Positions 35,285 through 45,450 of a DNA stretch of 64,000 bases are shown here, in pieces. A program made the position numbers and the translations under genes. The stretch is from assembly GCA_947495795.1 (NCBI GenBank), contig CANMAI010000002.1, positions 248,001 through 312,000 on the forward strand, written 5' to 3'. The notes beneath the pieces are model-generated. The model searched no databases, was not told the origin of the DNA, and was given only the letters and a program-made list of their open reading frames with translations. The stretch's first letter is position 1; the number at the start of each line of letters is the position of its first letter. Origin of the DNA: an uncultured Paracoccaceae bacterium (GTDB taxonomy: Bacteria > Pseudomonadota > Alphaproteobacteria > Rhodobacterales > Rhodobacteraceae).

Positions 35285-36132
35285 TGACGGACAAGGCTGA
35301 AGGATTGGCGATCGTGGCGGGTGCGGGCGTTTTGCCGCGCATGCTGGCGGAGGATTGTGCACGTGCAGGGCGGCCTTACCGTGTGATCAAGTTCGAAGGG
35401 ATCGAGCTTGATTGGTTGGAAGGGCATCCTGTTATTCCGGCTATCTTCGAGAAGCCGGGGCGGCTTTTCAAGGATCTCAAGCGTGCGGGCCTTACGGCAG
35501 TGAGCTTCGCGGGTGGTATGGCCCGGCCCCGGATCAGCCCGCTGCGGTTTGATCTGACGGCCATCAGGCTGGCGCCTCAGCTTTTCAAGGCGCTGAAGGG
35601 CGGAGATGATGCGGCTTTGCGCATCGTCTCGGAGATTTTCGAAAGTGAGGAACTGCGGATTGTGGCGGCGCATGAGCTTCTGGAGAGCCTGCTCGTGCCG
35701 GAGGGATTTTTCAGCAAGCGCCGGCCTTCGGAAGCGGATCGGACCGATGCGGCGCGGGCCGAGGAGATTGTGGATGCCATCGGGGCTGTCGATGTGGGGC
35801 AGGGCGCGGTGGTGGCGCAGGGGATCTGCCTTGGGCTGGAGAGCATTCAGGGGACGGATGCAATGCTGGCTCATGTGGCCGCAACTGCGGCACCCTTTCG
35901 GCCGGATCCCGAGGGGGCGAAGGGTGTGCTTTTGAAGGCTCCGAAGCCGGGGCAGGATTGGCGGACGGATTTGCCCGCGATCGGGCCGGAGACCGTGCGG
36001 CAGGCTCATAAGGCGGGGCTTGGCGGTGTGGTGATCGAGGCGGGCGGCGTTCTGGTGCTGGGCCGCGAGGAGGTGGTGGCGCAGGCAGATGCGCTGGATG
36101 TTTTCCTCTGGGCGCGGCCGCGCGGGGGCTGA
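35284..36132 (+). CDS. lpxI: UDP-2,3-diacylglucosamine pyrophosphatase LpxI
   Basis: This 282-residue protein of the LpxI (DUF1009) type starts LAIVAGAGVLPRMLAED and has the C-terminal features KAPKPGQDWRTDLPAIGP and GLGGVVIEAGG. It splits UDP-2,3-diacylglucosamine to lipid X and UMP, taking the place of LpxH in most alphaproteobacteria. The start may be GTG 35281 or ATG 35284, both overlapping or touching the lpxA stop. lpxB begins 1 base after its stop. Confidence 0.95.
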   Translation: MTDKAEGLAIVAGAGVLPRMLAEDCARAGRPYRVIKFEGIELDWLEGHPVIPAIFEKPGRLFKDLKRAGLTAVSFAGGMARPRISPLRFDLTAIRLAPQLFKALKGGDDAALRIVSEIFESEELRIVAAHELLESLLVPEGFFSKRRPSEADRTDAARAEEIVDAIGAVDVGQGAVVAQGICLGLESIQGTDAMLAHVAATAAPFRPDPEGAKGVLLKAPKPGQDWRTDLPAIGPETVRQAHKAGLGGVVIEAGGVLVLGREEVVAQADALDVFLWARPRGG

Positions 36133-36133
36133 G

Positions 36134-37375
36134 ATGCGCGCATTCATCATCGCGGGCGAGGCTTCGGGGGATGCATTGGGCGCCGCGCTGATTGCCGGGC
36201 TGGCGGCGGAGGTGCCGGGGCTGGCGCTGGAAGGGGTCGGCGGCCCGTTGATGGAGGCTGAGGGGCTGAAGAGCCTGTTTCCGATGGATGCCTTGAGTGT
36301 GATGGGGGTGGCCGAGGTTTTGCCGCGCCTGCCGGACCTGCTACGGCGGATCCGGGGGACAGGTGACTGTGTGGCGGAGATGCGGCCCGACGTTCTGATC
36401 ACGATTGACAGCCCTGATTTCTGCCTGAGGGTGGCGCGGCGCGCCAAGGCGGCATGGCCTGAACTGAAGGTGGTTCATTACGTGGCGCCCTCAGTCTGGG
36501 CGTGGCGGCCGGGGCGGGCGGACAAGATGGCCAGGGTTGTGGATCACGTGCTGGCGTTGCTGCCGTTTGAGCCGCCTTACATGGAAGTCGCGGGCATGAG
36601 CTGCGATTTCGTGGGGCATCCGGTGACGACTGTACCCTCGCCTTCGGCCGCAGACGGGGTGGCGTTTCGTGCGGAGCATGGGCTGGGCGATGCCCACTGC
36701 CTGACGGTGCTGCCCGGCTCTCGCAGTGGCGAAGTAGGGCGCGTGGGGCCGGTGCTGCGGGATGCTGCGGCGGAACTGGTGGCGGAGCGGCCAGACTTGC
36801 GTGTGCTTGTGCCAACCGTAGGGCCGCGGTTGGCCGCTGTGCGGGAGATGTTTGCAAATGTGCCGGGCGCTCTGGTGATCGGGCCCGAGGCCGGGGAGGC
36901 GGGCAAGCGGGCGGCCTTTGCGGTCTCCGATCTGGCGCTTGCAGCCTCCGGCACCGTGACGCTGGAAGTGGCTGCCGTTGGGACGCCGATGATTGTGGCC
37001 TATGATCTCAATGCGCTGACTGCGGTGATCGCCAAGCGCTTTGTACGCTTGCCGAGTGCAACATTGGTGAACTTGCTGGATCGGTATCATGTGCTTTCGC
37101 AAAACGATGTGTTTCAGGGCTTCATGCCAGGCGGGGTGCCCGACTGGGCGGCGCTTCAGGCGGCTCGGCTTTCTGATCAGCCTGTGCCGGAGTTTTTGCT
37201 GGAACAATGCCGGGCGGACCTGATTGCCGCAGAGGCGCGGCGGTATCTGGATGGTTCTGGCGTTGCGCGCATGCAATTGGCCGCATCGAACCGGGCGATG
37301 GAGATGCTGGGGCGGGGGGGGGAAGAACCGGGGCTTCGGGCGGCGCGATCCGTGCTCAGATTTTTGACTCAGTGA
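36134..37375 (+). CDS. lpxB: Lipid-A-disaccharide synthase
   Basis: This 413-residue GT-B glycosyltransferase joins lipid X to UDP-2,3-diacylglucosamine. Family marks are FIIAGEASGDALGAAL at the start, VHYVAPSVWAWRPGRA near residue 115, LPGSRSGEV near 195 and SGTVTLEVA near 275. ATG 36134 follows the lpxI stop by 1 base. The last 20 bases overlap the YbaK-type gene on the other strand. It is the last gene of the block that starts at pyrH. Confidence 0.96.
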   Translation: MRAFIIAGEASGDALGAALIAGLAAEVPGLALEGVGGPLMEAEGLKSLFPMDALSVMGVAEVLPRLPDLLRRIRGTGDCVAEMRPDVLITIDSPDFCLRVARRAKAAWPELKVVHYVAPSVWAWRPGRADKMARVVDHVLALLPFEPPYMEVAGMSCDFVGHPVTTVPSPSAADGVAFRAEHGLGDAHCLTVLPGSRSGEVGRVGPVLRDAAAELVAERPDLRVLVPTVGPRLAAVREMFANVPGALVIGPEAGEAGKRAAFAVSDLALAASGTVTLEVAAVGTPMIVAYDLNALTAVIAKRFVRLPSATLVNLLDRYHVLSQNDVFQGFMPGGVPDWAALQAARLSDQPVPEFLLEQCRADLIAAEARRYLDGSGVARMQLAASNRAMEMLGRGGEEPGLRAARSVLRFLTQ

Positions 37376-37835
37376 AGCTGGCGAGTTCGGCGCCTGTTTT
37401 TTCCTTCAGAACTGCCGGTTCGATCTCGAAAATATGGTGAGGCGTGCCTGCAGCGGCCCAGACGGTTTTGTAGCGCAGGATATCGGGATCAAGGAAAGTG
37501 CGAGGTGGGGTGAGATGGCCAAACGGGCTGACGCCGCCAATGGCAAAGCCCGTGACGCGGCGGATGCTGGCTGCATCGGCCTTTTCCAGCGGATGGCCCG
37601 CCACATCGGCGGCCTTGGCATAGTCGACCAGATTGTCTCCGCTTGTGAGAAAGAGAATATGGGCATCCGTTTCCGGGCAGCGCAGGATGATGGATTTGAC
37701 GATCTGGCCAGCAGTTGTGCCCGCCGCGTCTGCCGCGGCCTGCGCTGTGAGTGTGCCTTCCTCAAGACGAAGGGGCTCCAGTAAGAGCCCCTTGCTTTCG
37801 GCATCCGCGAGGACGCGTTTCAGGCTTTTGCTCAT
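37356..37835 (-). CDS. YbaK/EbsC-family aminoacyl-tRNA deacylase
   Basis: The 159-residue single-domain protein has the YbaK fold with the Lys in QIVKSIIL near residue 45 and GFAIGGVSPFGHL near residue 100. Family members hydrolyse mischarged Ala-tRNA or Cys-tRNA carrying tRNA(Pro). Which of these this protein edits cannot be told. It is 43 bases downstream of gltA, separated by a palindromic hairpin, and overlaps lpxB by 20 bases on the opposite strand. ATG 37835 matches the family start; the frame opens to 37862. Confidence 0.87.
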   Translation of the reverse strand: MSKSLKRVLADAESKGLLLEPLRLEEGTLTAQAAADAAGTTAGQIVKSIILRCPETDAHILFLTSGDNLVDYAKAADVAGHPLEKADAASIRRVTGFAIGGVSPFGHLTPPRTFLDPDILRYKTVWAAAGTPHHIFEIEPAVLKEKTGAELASFTESKI

Positions 37836-37850
37836 GTTTCGGCCCCGGAC

Positions 37851-37871
37851 GGTGGGCGCCAAGCGCCCACC
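37851..37871. repeat. Palindromic GGTGGGCGC hairpin, REP-like
   Basis: GGTGGGCGC-CAA-GCGCCCACC is a perfect 9-bp stem, flanked on the right by CTACG. It lies between gltA and the YbaK-type gene. It has no T run on either strand. Similar GTAGGGTGGGC elements recur between genes in many proteobacteria, so it may be a dispersed palindrome that also protects the gltA mRNA end. Confidence 0.45.
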
Positions 37872-37878
37872 CTACGCA

Positions 37879-39180
37879 TCATTTCCGATCTTCGACGTTT
37901 ACATAATCGCGGTGCGGTGCGCCGGTGTAAAGTTGGCGCGGGCGGCCGATTTTTTGCGAGGGATCGGCGATCATCTCTTTCCACTGGGAAATCCAGCCCG
38001 CTGTGCGGGCAAGGGCAAAGATCGGAGTGAACATCGAGGTCGGGAAACCAAGCGCATCGAGGATGATGCCGGAGTAGAAATCGACGTTGGGATAGAGTTT
38101 CTTTTCGATGAAGTACGGGTCTTCAAGGGCGATTTTCTCAAGTTCCTGAGCGACTTGCAGCGTTGGGTTGTTTTCCACGCCGAGCAGGCCCAGCACCTCG
38201 TGCGCGCTTTCTTCCATCACTTTGGCGCGCGGATCGAAGTTCTTGTAGACGCGGTGGCCGAAGCCCATCAGGCGGAACGGATCGGATTTATCCTTGGACC
38301 GCGCGATGTATTCGGGAATGCGATCTACCGTTCCGATTTCCCGGAGCATTTCCAGTGCTGCCTGATTGGCCCCACCATGTGCCGGACCCCAGAGGCAGGC
38401 AACACCCGCTGCGATACAGGCAAAAGGGTTGGCCTGAGAGGAGCCTGCGAGGCGCACCGTGGAGGTGGAAGCGTTCTGCTCATGATCGGCGTGCAGCGTG
38501 AAGATACGGTCCATCGCGCGGGACAGGATCGGATCGACCTCATATTCCTCAGCCGGGACGGCGAAGCACATGTGGAGGAAGTTCGACGCATAATCGAGAT
38601 CGTTGCGCGGATAGATGAAGGGCTGGCCGACATGGTACTTATAGGCCCATGCGCAGATTGTGGGGAGTTTCGCGATCAGACGGATCGTTGCGACCTCTCG
38701 CTGCCAGGGATCGTAGATATCGGTGCTGTCGTGGTAGAAGGCGGACATCGCGCCAACCACGCCGCAGACGATTGCCATCGGATGAGCATCGCGACGGAAC
38801 CCTCTGAAAAAATTCACCATTTGCTCGTGAAGCATGGTGTGATGTGTTACGCGCTGCTCAAAATCCTCGATCTCTGCGGCGGAGGGCAACTCTCCGTAGA
38901 TCAGGAGATAGCAAACCTCCAGAAAGTGGGACTTTTCTGCCAGCTGATCGATGGGATAGCCGCGATAGAGAAGCTCTCCCTTGTCGCCATCGATATAGGT
39001 GATGGAGCTTTCGCAGGAGGCGGTAGACGTGAAGCCCGGATCGTAGGTGAAGATATCGCCCTTACCATAAAGCTTGCCGATATCGATTACATCGGGGCCA
39101 AGGGTTGGGCTTTTCATCGGAAAATCAAAGGATTTGCCATCAAAGGAGATTGTGCCGGTGCGATCTACGTCTTTTGCCAT
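37879..39180 (-). CDS. gltA: Citrate synthase
   Basis: This 433-residue enzyme condenses oxaloacetate and acetyl-CoA at the entry of the TCA cycle. It belongs to the Gram-negative type with an N-terminal beta domain (first 60 residues). The catalytic residues lie in [26 protein letters not shown] and [18 protein letters not shown], and the catalytic Asp in [10 protein letters not shown]. It is separated from gltX upstream by a strong terminator, so it should have its own promoter, yet only about 40 bases lie between. Confidence 0.97.
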   Translation of the reverse strand: MAKDVDRTGTISFDGKSFDFPMKSPTLGPDVIDIGKLYGKGDIFTYDPGFTSTASCESSITYIDGDKGELLYRGYPIDQLAEKSHFLEVCYLLIYGELPSAAEIEDFEQRVTHHTMLHEQMVNFFRGFRRDAHPMAIVCGVVGAMSAFYHDSTDIYDPWQREVATIRLIAKLPTICAWAYKYHVGQPFIYPRNDLDYASNFLHMCFAVPAEEYEVDPILSRAMDRIFTLHADHEQNASTSTVRLAGSSQANPFACIAAGVACLWGPAHGGANQAALEMLREIGTVDRIPEYIARSKDKSDPFRLMGFGHRVYKNFDPRAKVMEESAHEVLGLLGVENNPTLQVAQELEKIALEDPYFIEKKLYPNVDFYSGIILDALGFPTSMFTPIFALARTAGWISQWKEMIADPSQKIGRPRQLYTGAPHRDYVNVEDRK

Positions 39181-39221
39181 TCTGGGCCCTCTCTACGGCG
39201 GCTCTTATGGCCGCGAATTGA

Positions 39222-39257
39222 AAAGGCCCATGGCTGAGAGAACCTCAGCGGGCCTTT
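39222..39257 (-). terminator. Intrinsic terminator after gltX
   Basis: AAAGGCCC pairs with GGGCCTTT and an inner GCTGAG pairs with CTCAGC around a 5-base loop. On the minus strand it ends TTTTC. It lies 33 bases beyond the gltX stop. Confidence 0.75.
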
Positions 39258-39289
39258 AGTGATCTTCGTGCATCCCCCCCGGAATGCCT

Positions 39290-40699
39290 TTACGTGCCGA
39301 GCGTTTTCCCGGCCGTTGCGTCTTCCATTCGGCTCAGCGTTTCATCGCGGCCAAGGATCTCCATCATGTCAAACACGCTGGGAGAGACGACCCGCCCTGT
39401 AAGAGCGGCGCGAAGCGGCTGAGCGACTTTACCAAGCTTGAGGGATTCATCTTCAGCGAATGCCTTGAGCTGTGCCTCCAGATCTTCTGCGGACCAACTA
39501 CCATCTCGCAGCCGCGAAGTCAATCTGCCGAGCATACCACGGGATACAGAATCGAGCTGCTTTGCAGCCTTTTCGTCGGCTGTGAATGGATGGCTTCCGA
39601 GAATAAAATGTGCCATATCAAGCAGTTCCGGGAGCGTCTTGGCGCGCTCCCGCAGGCCGGGTGCCGCCTTCATAATCGCGTCTGCCTGCGCTTGCGTGAA
39701 GGCAGGTTTATTTTGCGCTGCAACAAATGCGGAAAGCTCGTTCAGTATTTCCTCCTCGGACATGGCACGGATGTGTTGCCCGGAAATGCTTTCCAGTTTC
39801 TTAAAGTCGAAACGTGCGGGCGATTTACCTATGCTGTCGAGCCCAAACCATTCGATTGCCTGCTCTGTCGTGAAAAATTCATCGTCGCCATGGCTCCAGC
39901 CGAGCCGCGCGAGATAGTTGCGCATCGCAGCCGCCGGATAGCCCATATCGCGGTAGGCTTCGACGCCGAGCGCACCGTGGCGCTTGGAGAGCTTGGCACC
40001 GTCCGGCCCGTGGATGAGGGGGATATGAGCAAAGACGGGCAGATCCCAGCCGTTGGCCTGATAGATCAGCGTTTGGCGGGCTGCGTTGGTGAGGTGGTCA
40101 TCGCCGCGGATAACATGGGTGATGCCCATATCATGGTCGTCAACCACGACGGCGAGCATGTAGGTGGGGCTGCCATCGGAGCGGAGAAGAATGAGGTCGT
40201 CGAGCGTCTCATTCTTCCATGTCACGCTGCCCTGCACGGCATCTTCAATCGTGGTTTCTCCTGTCTGCGGCGCCCTGAGCCGGACGACGTAGGGAAGGTC
40301 CGGGTTTTCTGTGCTGTCGCGCCATGGGGAACGAAAGAGGGGGGGGCGGCCTTCGGCCTTGGCGGCATCGCGGAAGGCATCAATCTCTTCGCGGGTGGCG
40401 TAGCATCTGTAAGCGGTGCCAGCGGCGACCATGGCGTGTGCAACCTCGGCATGGCGGTCTGCGCGTGCGGCCTGAGAGACAGGCGCGCCATCCCAGTTCA
40501 GGCCTAGCCATGTGAGGCCCGCATATATGGCTTCTGTGGCCTCGGGTGTGGAGCGCGCCTTATCCGTATCCTCGATCCGCAGAACGAACTGGCCGCCGTG
40601 GTGGCGGGCAAAGAGCCAGTTGAAAAGCGCCGTGCGCGCGCCGCCGATATGGAGATAGCCGGTGGGCGAGGGAGCGAAGCGGGTGATGACGGGGGACAT
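39290..40699 (-). CDS. gltX: Glutamate--tRNA ligase
   Basis: The 469-residue class I synthetase has the HIGH-type motif in [15 protein letters not shown] near residue 16 and the KMSKS-type motif as KLSKRHG near residue 245, then an alpha-helical anticodon-binding domain. It charges tRNA(Glu), and in many alphaproteobacteria also tRNA(Gln). I take ATG 40699, with AAAGGA upstream; an open frame reaches 40747. It is divergent from the comEC-like gene with about 100 bases between. Confidence 0.96.
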   Translation of the reverse strand: MSPVITRFAPSPTGYLHIGGARTALFNWLFARHHGGQFVLRIEDTDKARSTPEATEAIYAGLTWLGLNWDGAPVSQAARADRHAEVAHAMVAAGTAYRCYATREEIDAFRDAAKAEGRPPLFRSPWRDSTENPDLPYVVRLRAPQTGETTIEDAVQGSVTWKNETLDDLILLRSDGSPTYMLAVVVDDHDMGITHVIRGDDHLTNAARQTLIYQANGWDLPVFAHIPLIHGPDGAKLSKRHGALGVEAYRDMGYPAAAMRNYLARLGWSHGDDEFFTTEQAIEWFGLDSIGKSPARFDFKKLESISGQHIRAMSEEEILNELSAFVAAQNKPAFTQAQADAIMKAAPGLRERAKTLPELLDMAHFILGSHPFTADEKAAKQLDSVSRGMLGRLTSRLRDGSWSAEDLEAQLKAFAEDESLKLGKVAQPLRAALTGRVVSPSVFDMMEILGRDETLSRMEDATAGKTLGT

Positions 40700-40801
40700 G
40701 GGCGTTCCTTTTCTCGGGCGCGGATGCGTTAACCTGTTGGCAACCATGATCCCGGTAGCCTTCGGCCTTCATGTAGGGCAACTGGCGGGGGGAGAACAAG
40801 A

Positions 40802-42859
40802 GTGCGCCTTTGGGCAACGTTTGGCGCTGTTTTCGACGTGCCGCGCGGATCCACGATGCTGTGGTCGCCGGTCGCACTCGCCTGTGGTGTGGGCCTCTAT
40901 TTCAGTTTGCGGTTTGAGCCGGGTGCCGGGCTTTTGGCGGCGCTTATGCTTGGTTGCGTTATCTCTTTTGGATCAAGCCTTGCTCTTCGGAGCGGGTTTT
41001 GCCTGATGCCGGGGCTTGTGGCCTTCGGGATTGTGCTGTCCGCAGTGGAAACGCGGCTGGTGGAAGCACCGGTGCTGGAGCGGGAATATCGCGGCACGAT
41101 TTCCGGGCGGGTTGTGGCGCTGGATCGCTCCGCCTCCAACGCTGTGCGGGTGCTGCTGGATCAGGTTGAGCTTCCGCGCAGCCGCGTGGTGCCGGAGCGC
41201 GTGCGGGTGAGCCTTTCGGGCTATATCGCGCCCGGAGCGCTGGAGCCCGGCGCGATGATTATGATGCGGGGGTGGCTGGCCCCGCCCAATGCGCCGGTGG
41301 AGCCCGGCGGGTTTGATTTCCGGCGGCATGCCTGGTTTCAGCAGATCGGGGCTGTGGGCTATACGCGCGACCCTGTGATGGTGCGCGCACCGCCTGTGGC
41401 GCTGCCGCTTTCTGTCCAGGTTTTTCGCCTTCGGATGTTTCTTTCCGAATGGCTTCGCAGCCGAATGGACGCGGAAACCGGCGCGTTTGCGGCGGCGATC
41501 CTTACCGGGGATCGCTCTGCCATTGATCCGGCGCAGATGGCAGATCTGCGCGCCTCCAACCTTGCGCATCTCCTTGCGATTTCGGGGCTGCATATGGGGC
41601 TGTTGACGGGCTTTGTGTTTGGCGCGGTACGACTGGCCCTTGCGCTTCCACCGGGGTTTGCGCTGCGGATACCGGCAAAGAAGATCGCGGCTGGTGTGGC
41701 GCTCGCATTCGGGCTTTTTTATCTTGGGCTTTCGGGGGCGAGCGTAGCCACGCAGCGTGCCTTCATCATGGCCGCGGTGGCGCTGATTGCCGTGATGCTG
41801 GACAGGCCGGTGCTGACGCTGCGGGCGGTGGCGATTGCGGCGTTGATAGTGCTGGTAGTCCATCCGGTGAGCCTGATGGGACCCGGGTTTCAGATGTCCT
41901 TTGCAGCAACAACCGCTCTGGTGGCGAGCTTTCAGTTGCTGCGCCCAACGGCCTTTTGGAAGGCGCTTGGCAGGGGCAAGCTGCGCTATGCGAAATGGTT
42001 TGTGGTGCTGGCGATTACCTCTTTTGTGGCAGGAGCGGCTACGGCGCCCTTTTCCGCGTATCATTTCAATGCGGTAGGGCGTTACGGATACATTGCCAAC
42101 CTGCTGGCCGTGCCTGCGATGGGGCTGATTGTCGTGCCCGGTGCGATGGCGGCCCTTCTGCTCGCACCGCTTGGGCTGGCAACCCCTGCGCTGGAGGCGA
42201 TGAGTTTCGGTATCAAGCATATCCTGCGGATCGCGCATTGGGCGGCAACGCGGGAGGATGCGCTGGTGTTTGTACCGACAGGCTCACCCTGGATCCTGCC
42301 GCTGATCAGCCTTGGCGCGCTGATGCTTCTACTGATGAAGGGGCGGCCGCGAAGTATCGGGCTTGGGCCGGTGCTGGCGGCCTTGGTGCTTTGGTCCGCA
42401 CCGGAGCGGCCGGTCTTGCTGGTGGCGGAGAACGGGCGGATGTTTGGTATGCTGACAGAGACCGGGCGCGCGCTGAGCGCTGACAGGGGCAACCAGTTTG
42501 CGGCCAAGATCTGGCTGGAGAATGACGGTGCGCCGATGGATCCGAAGCGTGCCTATTTGCGCGATGCCTTGCAACGGACGGCGAAGGGGCGCGTGGAAGG
42601 GATGCTGCCGGGAAATGTGCCGGTTTTGTGGACGGGGGCGGACGCTCTGACGCCCGATCTCTGTACGCAATCAGCTGTTTTGATTGCGCCGAAGATCGAA
42701 CGGGGAACTGGTGGAGAGTGCACGCTGCTGGATCAATCCGTTTTGGCCGCCGGTGGTGCGCATGCGCTTTTCAGGCGGAAGGACGGATCGCTGGATCTGG
42801 TGAGCGTGGCCGACAGAAGCGGAGTGCGACCGTGGACGCATCGGCGGAACCCGTTTTAG
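40802..42859 (+). CDS. ComEC/Rec2-family DNA uptake channel protein
   Basis: This 685-residue membrane protein has a few N-terminal helices, an extracytoplasmic DUF4131-type domain (about residues 80-190) and the ComEC competence domain with LLAISGLHMGLLTG near residue 255, followed by about eight helices. ComEC passes single-stranded DNA through the inner membrane. The last 180 residues show no HxHxDH motif, so a working metallo-beta-lactamase domain is absent, as in other alphaproteobacterial forms. GTG 40802 has GGGGGGAG about eight bases ahead. No other competence gene is nearby. Confidence 0.88.
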   Translation: MRLWATFGAVFDVPRGSTMLWSPVALACGVGLYFSLRFEPGAGLLAALMLGCVISFGSSLALRSGFCLMPGLVAFGIVLSAVETRLVEAPVLEREYRGTISGRVVALDRSASNAVRVLLDQVELPRSRVVPERVRVSLSGYIAPGALEPGAMIMMRGWLAPPNAPVEPGGFDFRRHAWFQQIGAVGYTRDPVMVRAPPVALPLSVQVFRLRMFLSEWLRSRMDAETGAFAAAILTGDRSAIDPAQMADLRASNLAHLLAISGLHMGLLTGFVFGAVRLALALPPGFALRIPAKKIAAGVALAFGLFYLGLSGASVATQRAFIMAAVALIAVMLDRPVLTLRAVAIAALIVLVVHPVSLMGPGFQMSFAATTALVASFQLLRPTAFWKALGRGKLRYAKWFVVLAITSFVAGAATAPFSAYHFNAVGRYGYIANLLAVPAMGLIVVPGAMAALLLAPLGLATPALEAMSFGIKHILRIAHWAATREDALVFVPTGSPWILPLISLGALMLLLMKGRPRSIGLGPVLAALVLWSAPERPVLLVAENGRMFGMLTETGRALSADRGNQFAAKIWLENDGAPMDPKRAYLRDALQRTAKGRVEGMLPGNVPVLWTGADALTPDLCTQSAVLIAPKIERGTGGECTLLDQSVLAAGGAHALFRRKDGSLDLVSVADRSGVRPWTHRRNPF

Positions 42860-42980
42860 AGAGACGGGTTCCGGGGGGCTATAACCTAAGTATGAAAGGC
42901 GTACCCGAACGCTCTCTCAATACCGGGCGGGGAATACACCTCCGATGCGAGAGACTAAATGAGCCAAACAGTAACCTAGC

Positions 42981-43670
42981 TTAATAGGAGCGGATAAGGC
43001 CCACGAGCTTGCCCTGTACGTCCACCTGATCTGCGCCGTAGAGGCGCGTCTCATATGCTGGGTTCGCAGCTTCCAGTGCTATGGCGCTGCCCCGGCGGCG
43101 CAGGCGCTTGAGCGTGGCTTCCTGACCATCGACGAGAGCCACGACGATATCGCCGTTATTTGCCGTGTTTTGTTCGCGGATCACGACGATATCGCCGTTG
43201 TTTATCCCCGCATTGATCATCGAGTCTCCCTTTACCTCAAGCGCGAAATGGCGGGCATGGCCGGAGACCATATCGGAGGGAATGGAGACGTGCCGCGCGA
43301 CCTGCTCAATCGCCGCAATTGGAGTGCCCGCAGCGATTTGGCCCATCACGGCGAGAGTGACGACATCGCCGCCCATCGGGAATTCCGGTGTGTTATCCGC
43401 AGGTTTGGGCGGCGTTTTGTGAAGCTGCGTTACGTTGTTGGAGCGATCTCCCATCGCATCAGGCAGCTTCACAATTTCCAGCGCACGGGCGCGGTGCGGC
43501 AGGCGGCGGATAAAGCCCCGCTCCTCCAGCGCCGTGATCAGCCGGTGAATGCCGGATTTCGAGCGCAGATCCAGCGCCTCCTTCATCTCGTCGAAAGAAG
43601 GCGAAACGCCATCCTGCTGGATGCGCTTGTGGATAAAGCCCAGAAGATCCATTTGTTTTTTCGTCAGCAT
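42981..43670 (-). CDS. lexA: SOS repressor LexA
   Basis: The 229-residue protein has an N-terminal winged helix (residues 1-68, recognition helix in [14 protein letters not shown]), a linker, the Ala114-Gly115 self-cleavage bond in QIAAGTP, and the S24 domain with catalytic Ser150 (KGDSMINAG) and Lys188. RecA filaments trigger cleavage and release DNA repair genes. The promoter carries a GTTC-N7-GTTC operator, so lexA should control itself. It follows moeA on the same strand after 125 bases. Confidence 0.97.
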   Translation of the reverse strand: MLTKKQMDLLGFIHKRIQQDGVSPSFDEMKEALDLRSKSGIHRLITALEERGFIRRLPHRARALEIVKLPDAMGDRSNNVTQLHKTPPKPADNTPEFPMGGDVVTLAVMGQIAAGTPIAAIEQVARHVSIPSDMVSGHARHFALEVKGDSMINAGINNGDIVVIREQNTANNGDIVVALVDGQEATLKRLRRRGSAIALEAANPAYETRLYGADQVDVQGKLVGLIRSY

Positions 43671-43763
43671 GTCATGCCTCGATGTTTCGCGACTGCTCGC
43701 AGATTACTGGATTTGTGCGGTTCTCAGCTGCCACACCCGATAATTCTCGTTTCGTTCCAGACA

Positions 43764-43792
43764 GTTCTACAAGTGTTCCTGTTTTGTGTCAA
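43764..43792 (-). promoter_or_regulatory. lexA promoter with SOS box
   Basis: On the minus strand TTGACA (43792-43787), 17-base spacer, TAGAAC (43769-43764). The LexA box GTTC-TACAAGT-GTTC (read on +, 43764-43778) covers the -10 and part of the spacer. It matches the alphaproteobacterial consensus GTTCN7GTTC exactly. The promoter begins just beyond the moeA stop. Confidence 0.88.
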
Positions 43793-43795
43793 CAA

Positions 43796-44974
43796 TTACA
43801 AAGGATCGAGCGGTAGGCAGCGTATTTTTGCACCTTTTGGAAGGGCGGGTGCTTGGGGTGCACGGATGGCGAGTGTATCGGCTTTTGCGAGAACGGAGAG
43901 GAGGGAGCTGTCCTGATGCTCGAAGACGGTGACGGTGCCGTTGGGTTCCCGGCGCGCGCGCATGTAGTGCGCGCGCGGGCCGTTTGCGGGGATCGCATGG
44001 GCAAGTTTGGCGGTGAAGCTGCGATCTGGCATGGGCAATCCGAGGAAGGCGTGGATCGCGGGTTCTATAAAGAGCGTGGTGCAAACCATTGAAGAAACTG
44101 GGTTTCCGGGGAGGCCGAGCATAGGTGTGCGACCGAGGCGGCCTGCCATGAGCGGTTTGCCGGGCCGCATGGCGATCTTGTAGAAGCTGAGATCGAGGCC
44201 CTCTCCTTTAGCGGTTTCCTGCACGAGATCATGGTCGCCGACGGAAGCGCCGCCAAGTGTGACGATGAGGTCCGCTCCCTGCGCCATTGCGAAGGTCTCG
44301 CGGAGGCTCTCGGGCGTGTCGTGGGCGATGGGGAGGAGCCACGGGGTGCCGCCTGCGCGGGTGATCATCGCGGCGAGGCCGTAATTGTTGGATGAAATGA
44401 TCTGATCCGGCCCGGGGGTCTGGCCGGGATGAACTAGCTCATCGCCCGTGGGGATCAGAGCGATCCTTGGGCGGCGGCGAACAGTGAGGTGTGGATGGTT
44501 CATGGCCGCCGCGAGCGCGATATCGCGGGGGGTGAGGCGGCGGGGTGCTGAGATTTCAGCGCCTTCCACGAAATCGCCACCTGCCGGGCGGATGTATTGC
44601 GCGGTGTCGCGGCCCTCTTTCGGGGTGATCTTGTCACCTGAGCGTACAGCATCCTCCTGAATGAGGATCGTATCGGCGCCTTCCGGCACCGGCGCGCCGG
44701 TAAAGATGCGAACCGCCTGATCCGGCCCGACTTTACCAGCGAAATGGCGGCCTGCGGCGGCCTCGCCAATAACCCGCAGGGGCTCGCCGCTAAGATCTTC
44801 GGCGCGTACGGCATACCCATCCATCGCGGAAGCCGGGAAGGGCGGCTGCGATCTCCGGGCAACGATGGGGGCGGCGAGAGCGCGGTCCGTTGCGTCTTCG
44901 AGTGGGATGTCTTCCGTCTCGGTGGGTTCGATGAGGGCAAGGACTTGGGCCAGAGCCTCTGCGACGCTGATCAT
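43796..44974 (-). CDS. moeA: Molybdopterin molybdenumtransferase
   Basis: The 392-residue protein has the MoeA domain order, with [14 protein letters not shown] near residue 45, LIPTGDELV near 183, the MoCF-binding segment [11 protein letters not shown] near 235 and GLPGNPVSS near 290. It inserts molybdate into adenylylated molybdopterin. Its start overlaps the moaC stop by 4 bases. The order trpC-moaC-moeA-lexA is kept in many alphaproteobacteria. Confidence 0.96.
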   Translation of the reverse strand: MISVAEALAQVLALIEPTETEDIPLEDATDRALAAPIVARRSQPPFPASAMDGYAVRAEDLSGEPLRVIGEAAAGRHFAGKVGPDQAVRIFTGAPVPEGADTILIQEDAVRSGDKITPKEGRDTAQYIRPAGGDFVEGAEISAPRRLTPRDIALAAAMNHPHLTVRRRPRIALIPTGDELVHPGQTPGPDQIISSNNYGLAAMITRAGGTPWLLPIAHDTPESLRETFAMAQGADLIVTLGGASVGDHDLVQETAKGEGLDLSFYKIAMRPGKPLMAGRLGRTPMLGLPGNPVSSMVCTTLFIEPAIHAFLGLPMPDRSFTAKLAHAIPANGPRAHYMRARREPNGTVTVFEHQDSSLLSVLAKADTLAIRAPQAPALPKGAKIRCLPLDPL

Positions 44975-45450
44975 TCGGCCTCGAAGCGCCCGGATTTGCC
45001 GCCATCCTTGAAGGCGAGGCGGATATCGGTGATGTGCATGGCCTTATCAACAGCCTTGACCATGTCGTAGACGGTGAGGGCGGCTGTGGAGACGGCGGTG
45101 AGCGCCTCCATCTCGACACCTGTCTGGCCTGTGGTTTTGACTGTGGCTTCAATTTCCACGCGGGGAGGATCCTCCGCCGTTGTAAGATCGAGCGCGACCT
45201 TTGAGAGGGCGAGGGGGTGGCAGAGGGGGATGAGATCTGCGGTTTTCTTTGCGCCCATGATCCCGGCGAGGCGTGCAACGGCGAGGACATCGCCTTTCTT
45301 CGCGCGGCCCTCGGTGATGAGTTTGAGCGTTTCGGGTTCCATATGGACGGATCCGCGGGCGATAGCGGTGCGGTGCGTGACCTCCTTGGCCGAAACATCG
45401 ACCATATGCGCGGCCCCAGCGGCATCGAAATGGGTGAGTTTCTGGGTCAC
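44971..45450 (-). CDS. moaC: Cyclic pyranopterin monophosphate synthase MoaC
   Basis: This 159-residue protein has [15 protein letters not shown], the lysine-rich [13 protein letters not shown] and [10 protein letters not shown] with TVYDM, all MoaC marks. With MoaA it makes cyclic pyranopterin, the first step of molybdenum cofactor synthesis. The start is GTG 45450, which overlaps the trpC stop as GTGA; an open frame much further upstream lies inside trpC in another frame and is not coding. moeA follows with a 4-base overlap. Confidence 0.95.
   Translation of the reverse strand: MTQKLTHFDAAGAAHMVDVSAKEVTHRTAIARGSVHMEPETLKLITEGRAKKGDVLAVARLAGIMGAKKTADLIPLCHPLALSKVALDLTTAEDPPRVEIEATVKTTGQTGVEMEALTAVSTAALTVYDMVKAVDKAMHITDIRLAFKDGGKSGRFEAE

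Noticed and set aside
37633-39237. Open frame of 534 codons on + opposite gltA
   Set aside because: It mirrors the gltA codons, has no protein family features, and gltA is certain. It reflects codon bias, not a gene.
39284-40507. Open frame of 407 codons on + opposite gltX
   Set aside because: Same reason; gltX motifs are complete on the minus strand.
40802-42859. Truncation of ComEC because the C-terminal nuclease-like domain is missing
   Set aside because: Length and a clean stop are normal for the shorter alphaproteobacterial form, so no gene damage is shown.
43748-43767. Second LexA box overlapping the first
   Set aside because: The GTTC pair there is spaced by 6 bases, not 7, so it does not match the consensus.
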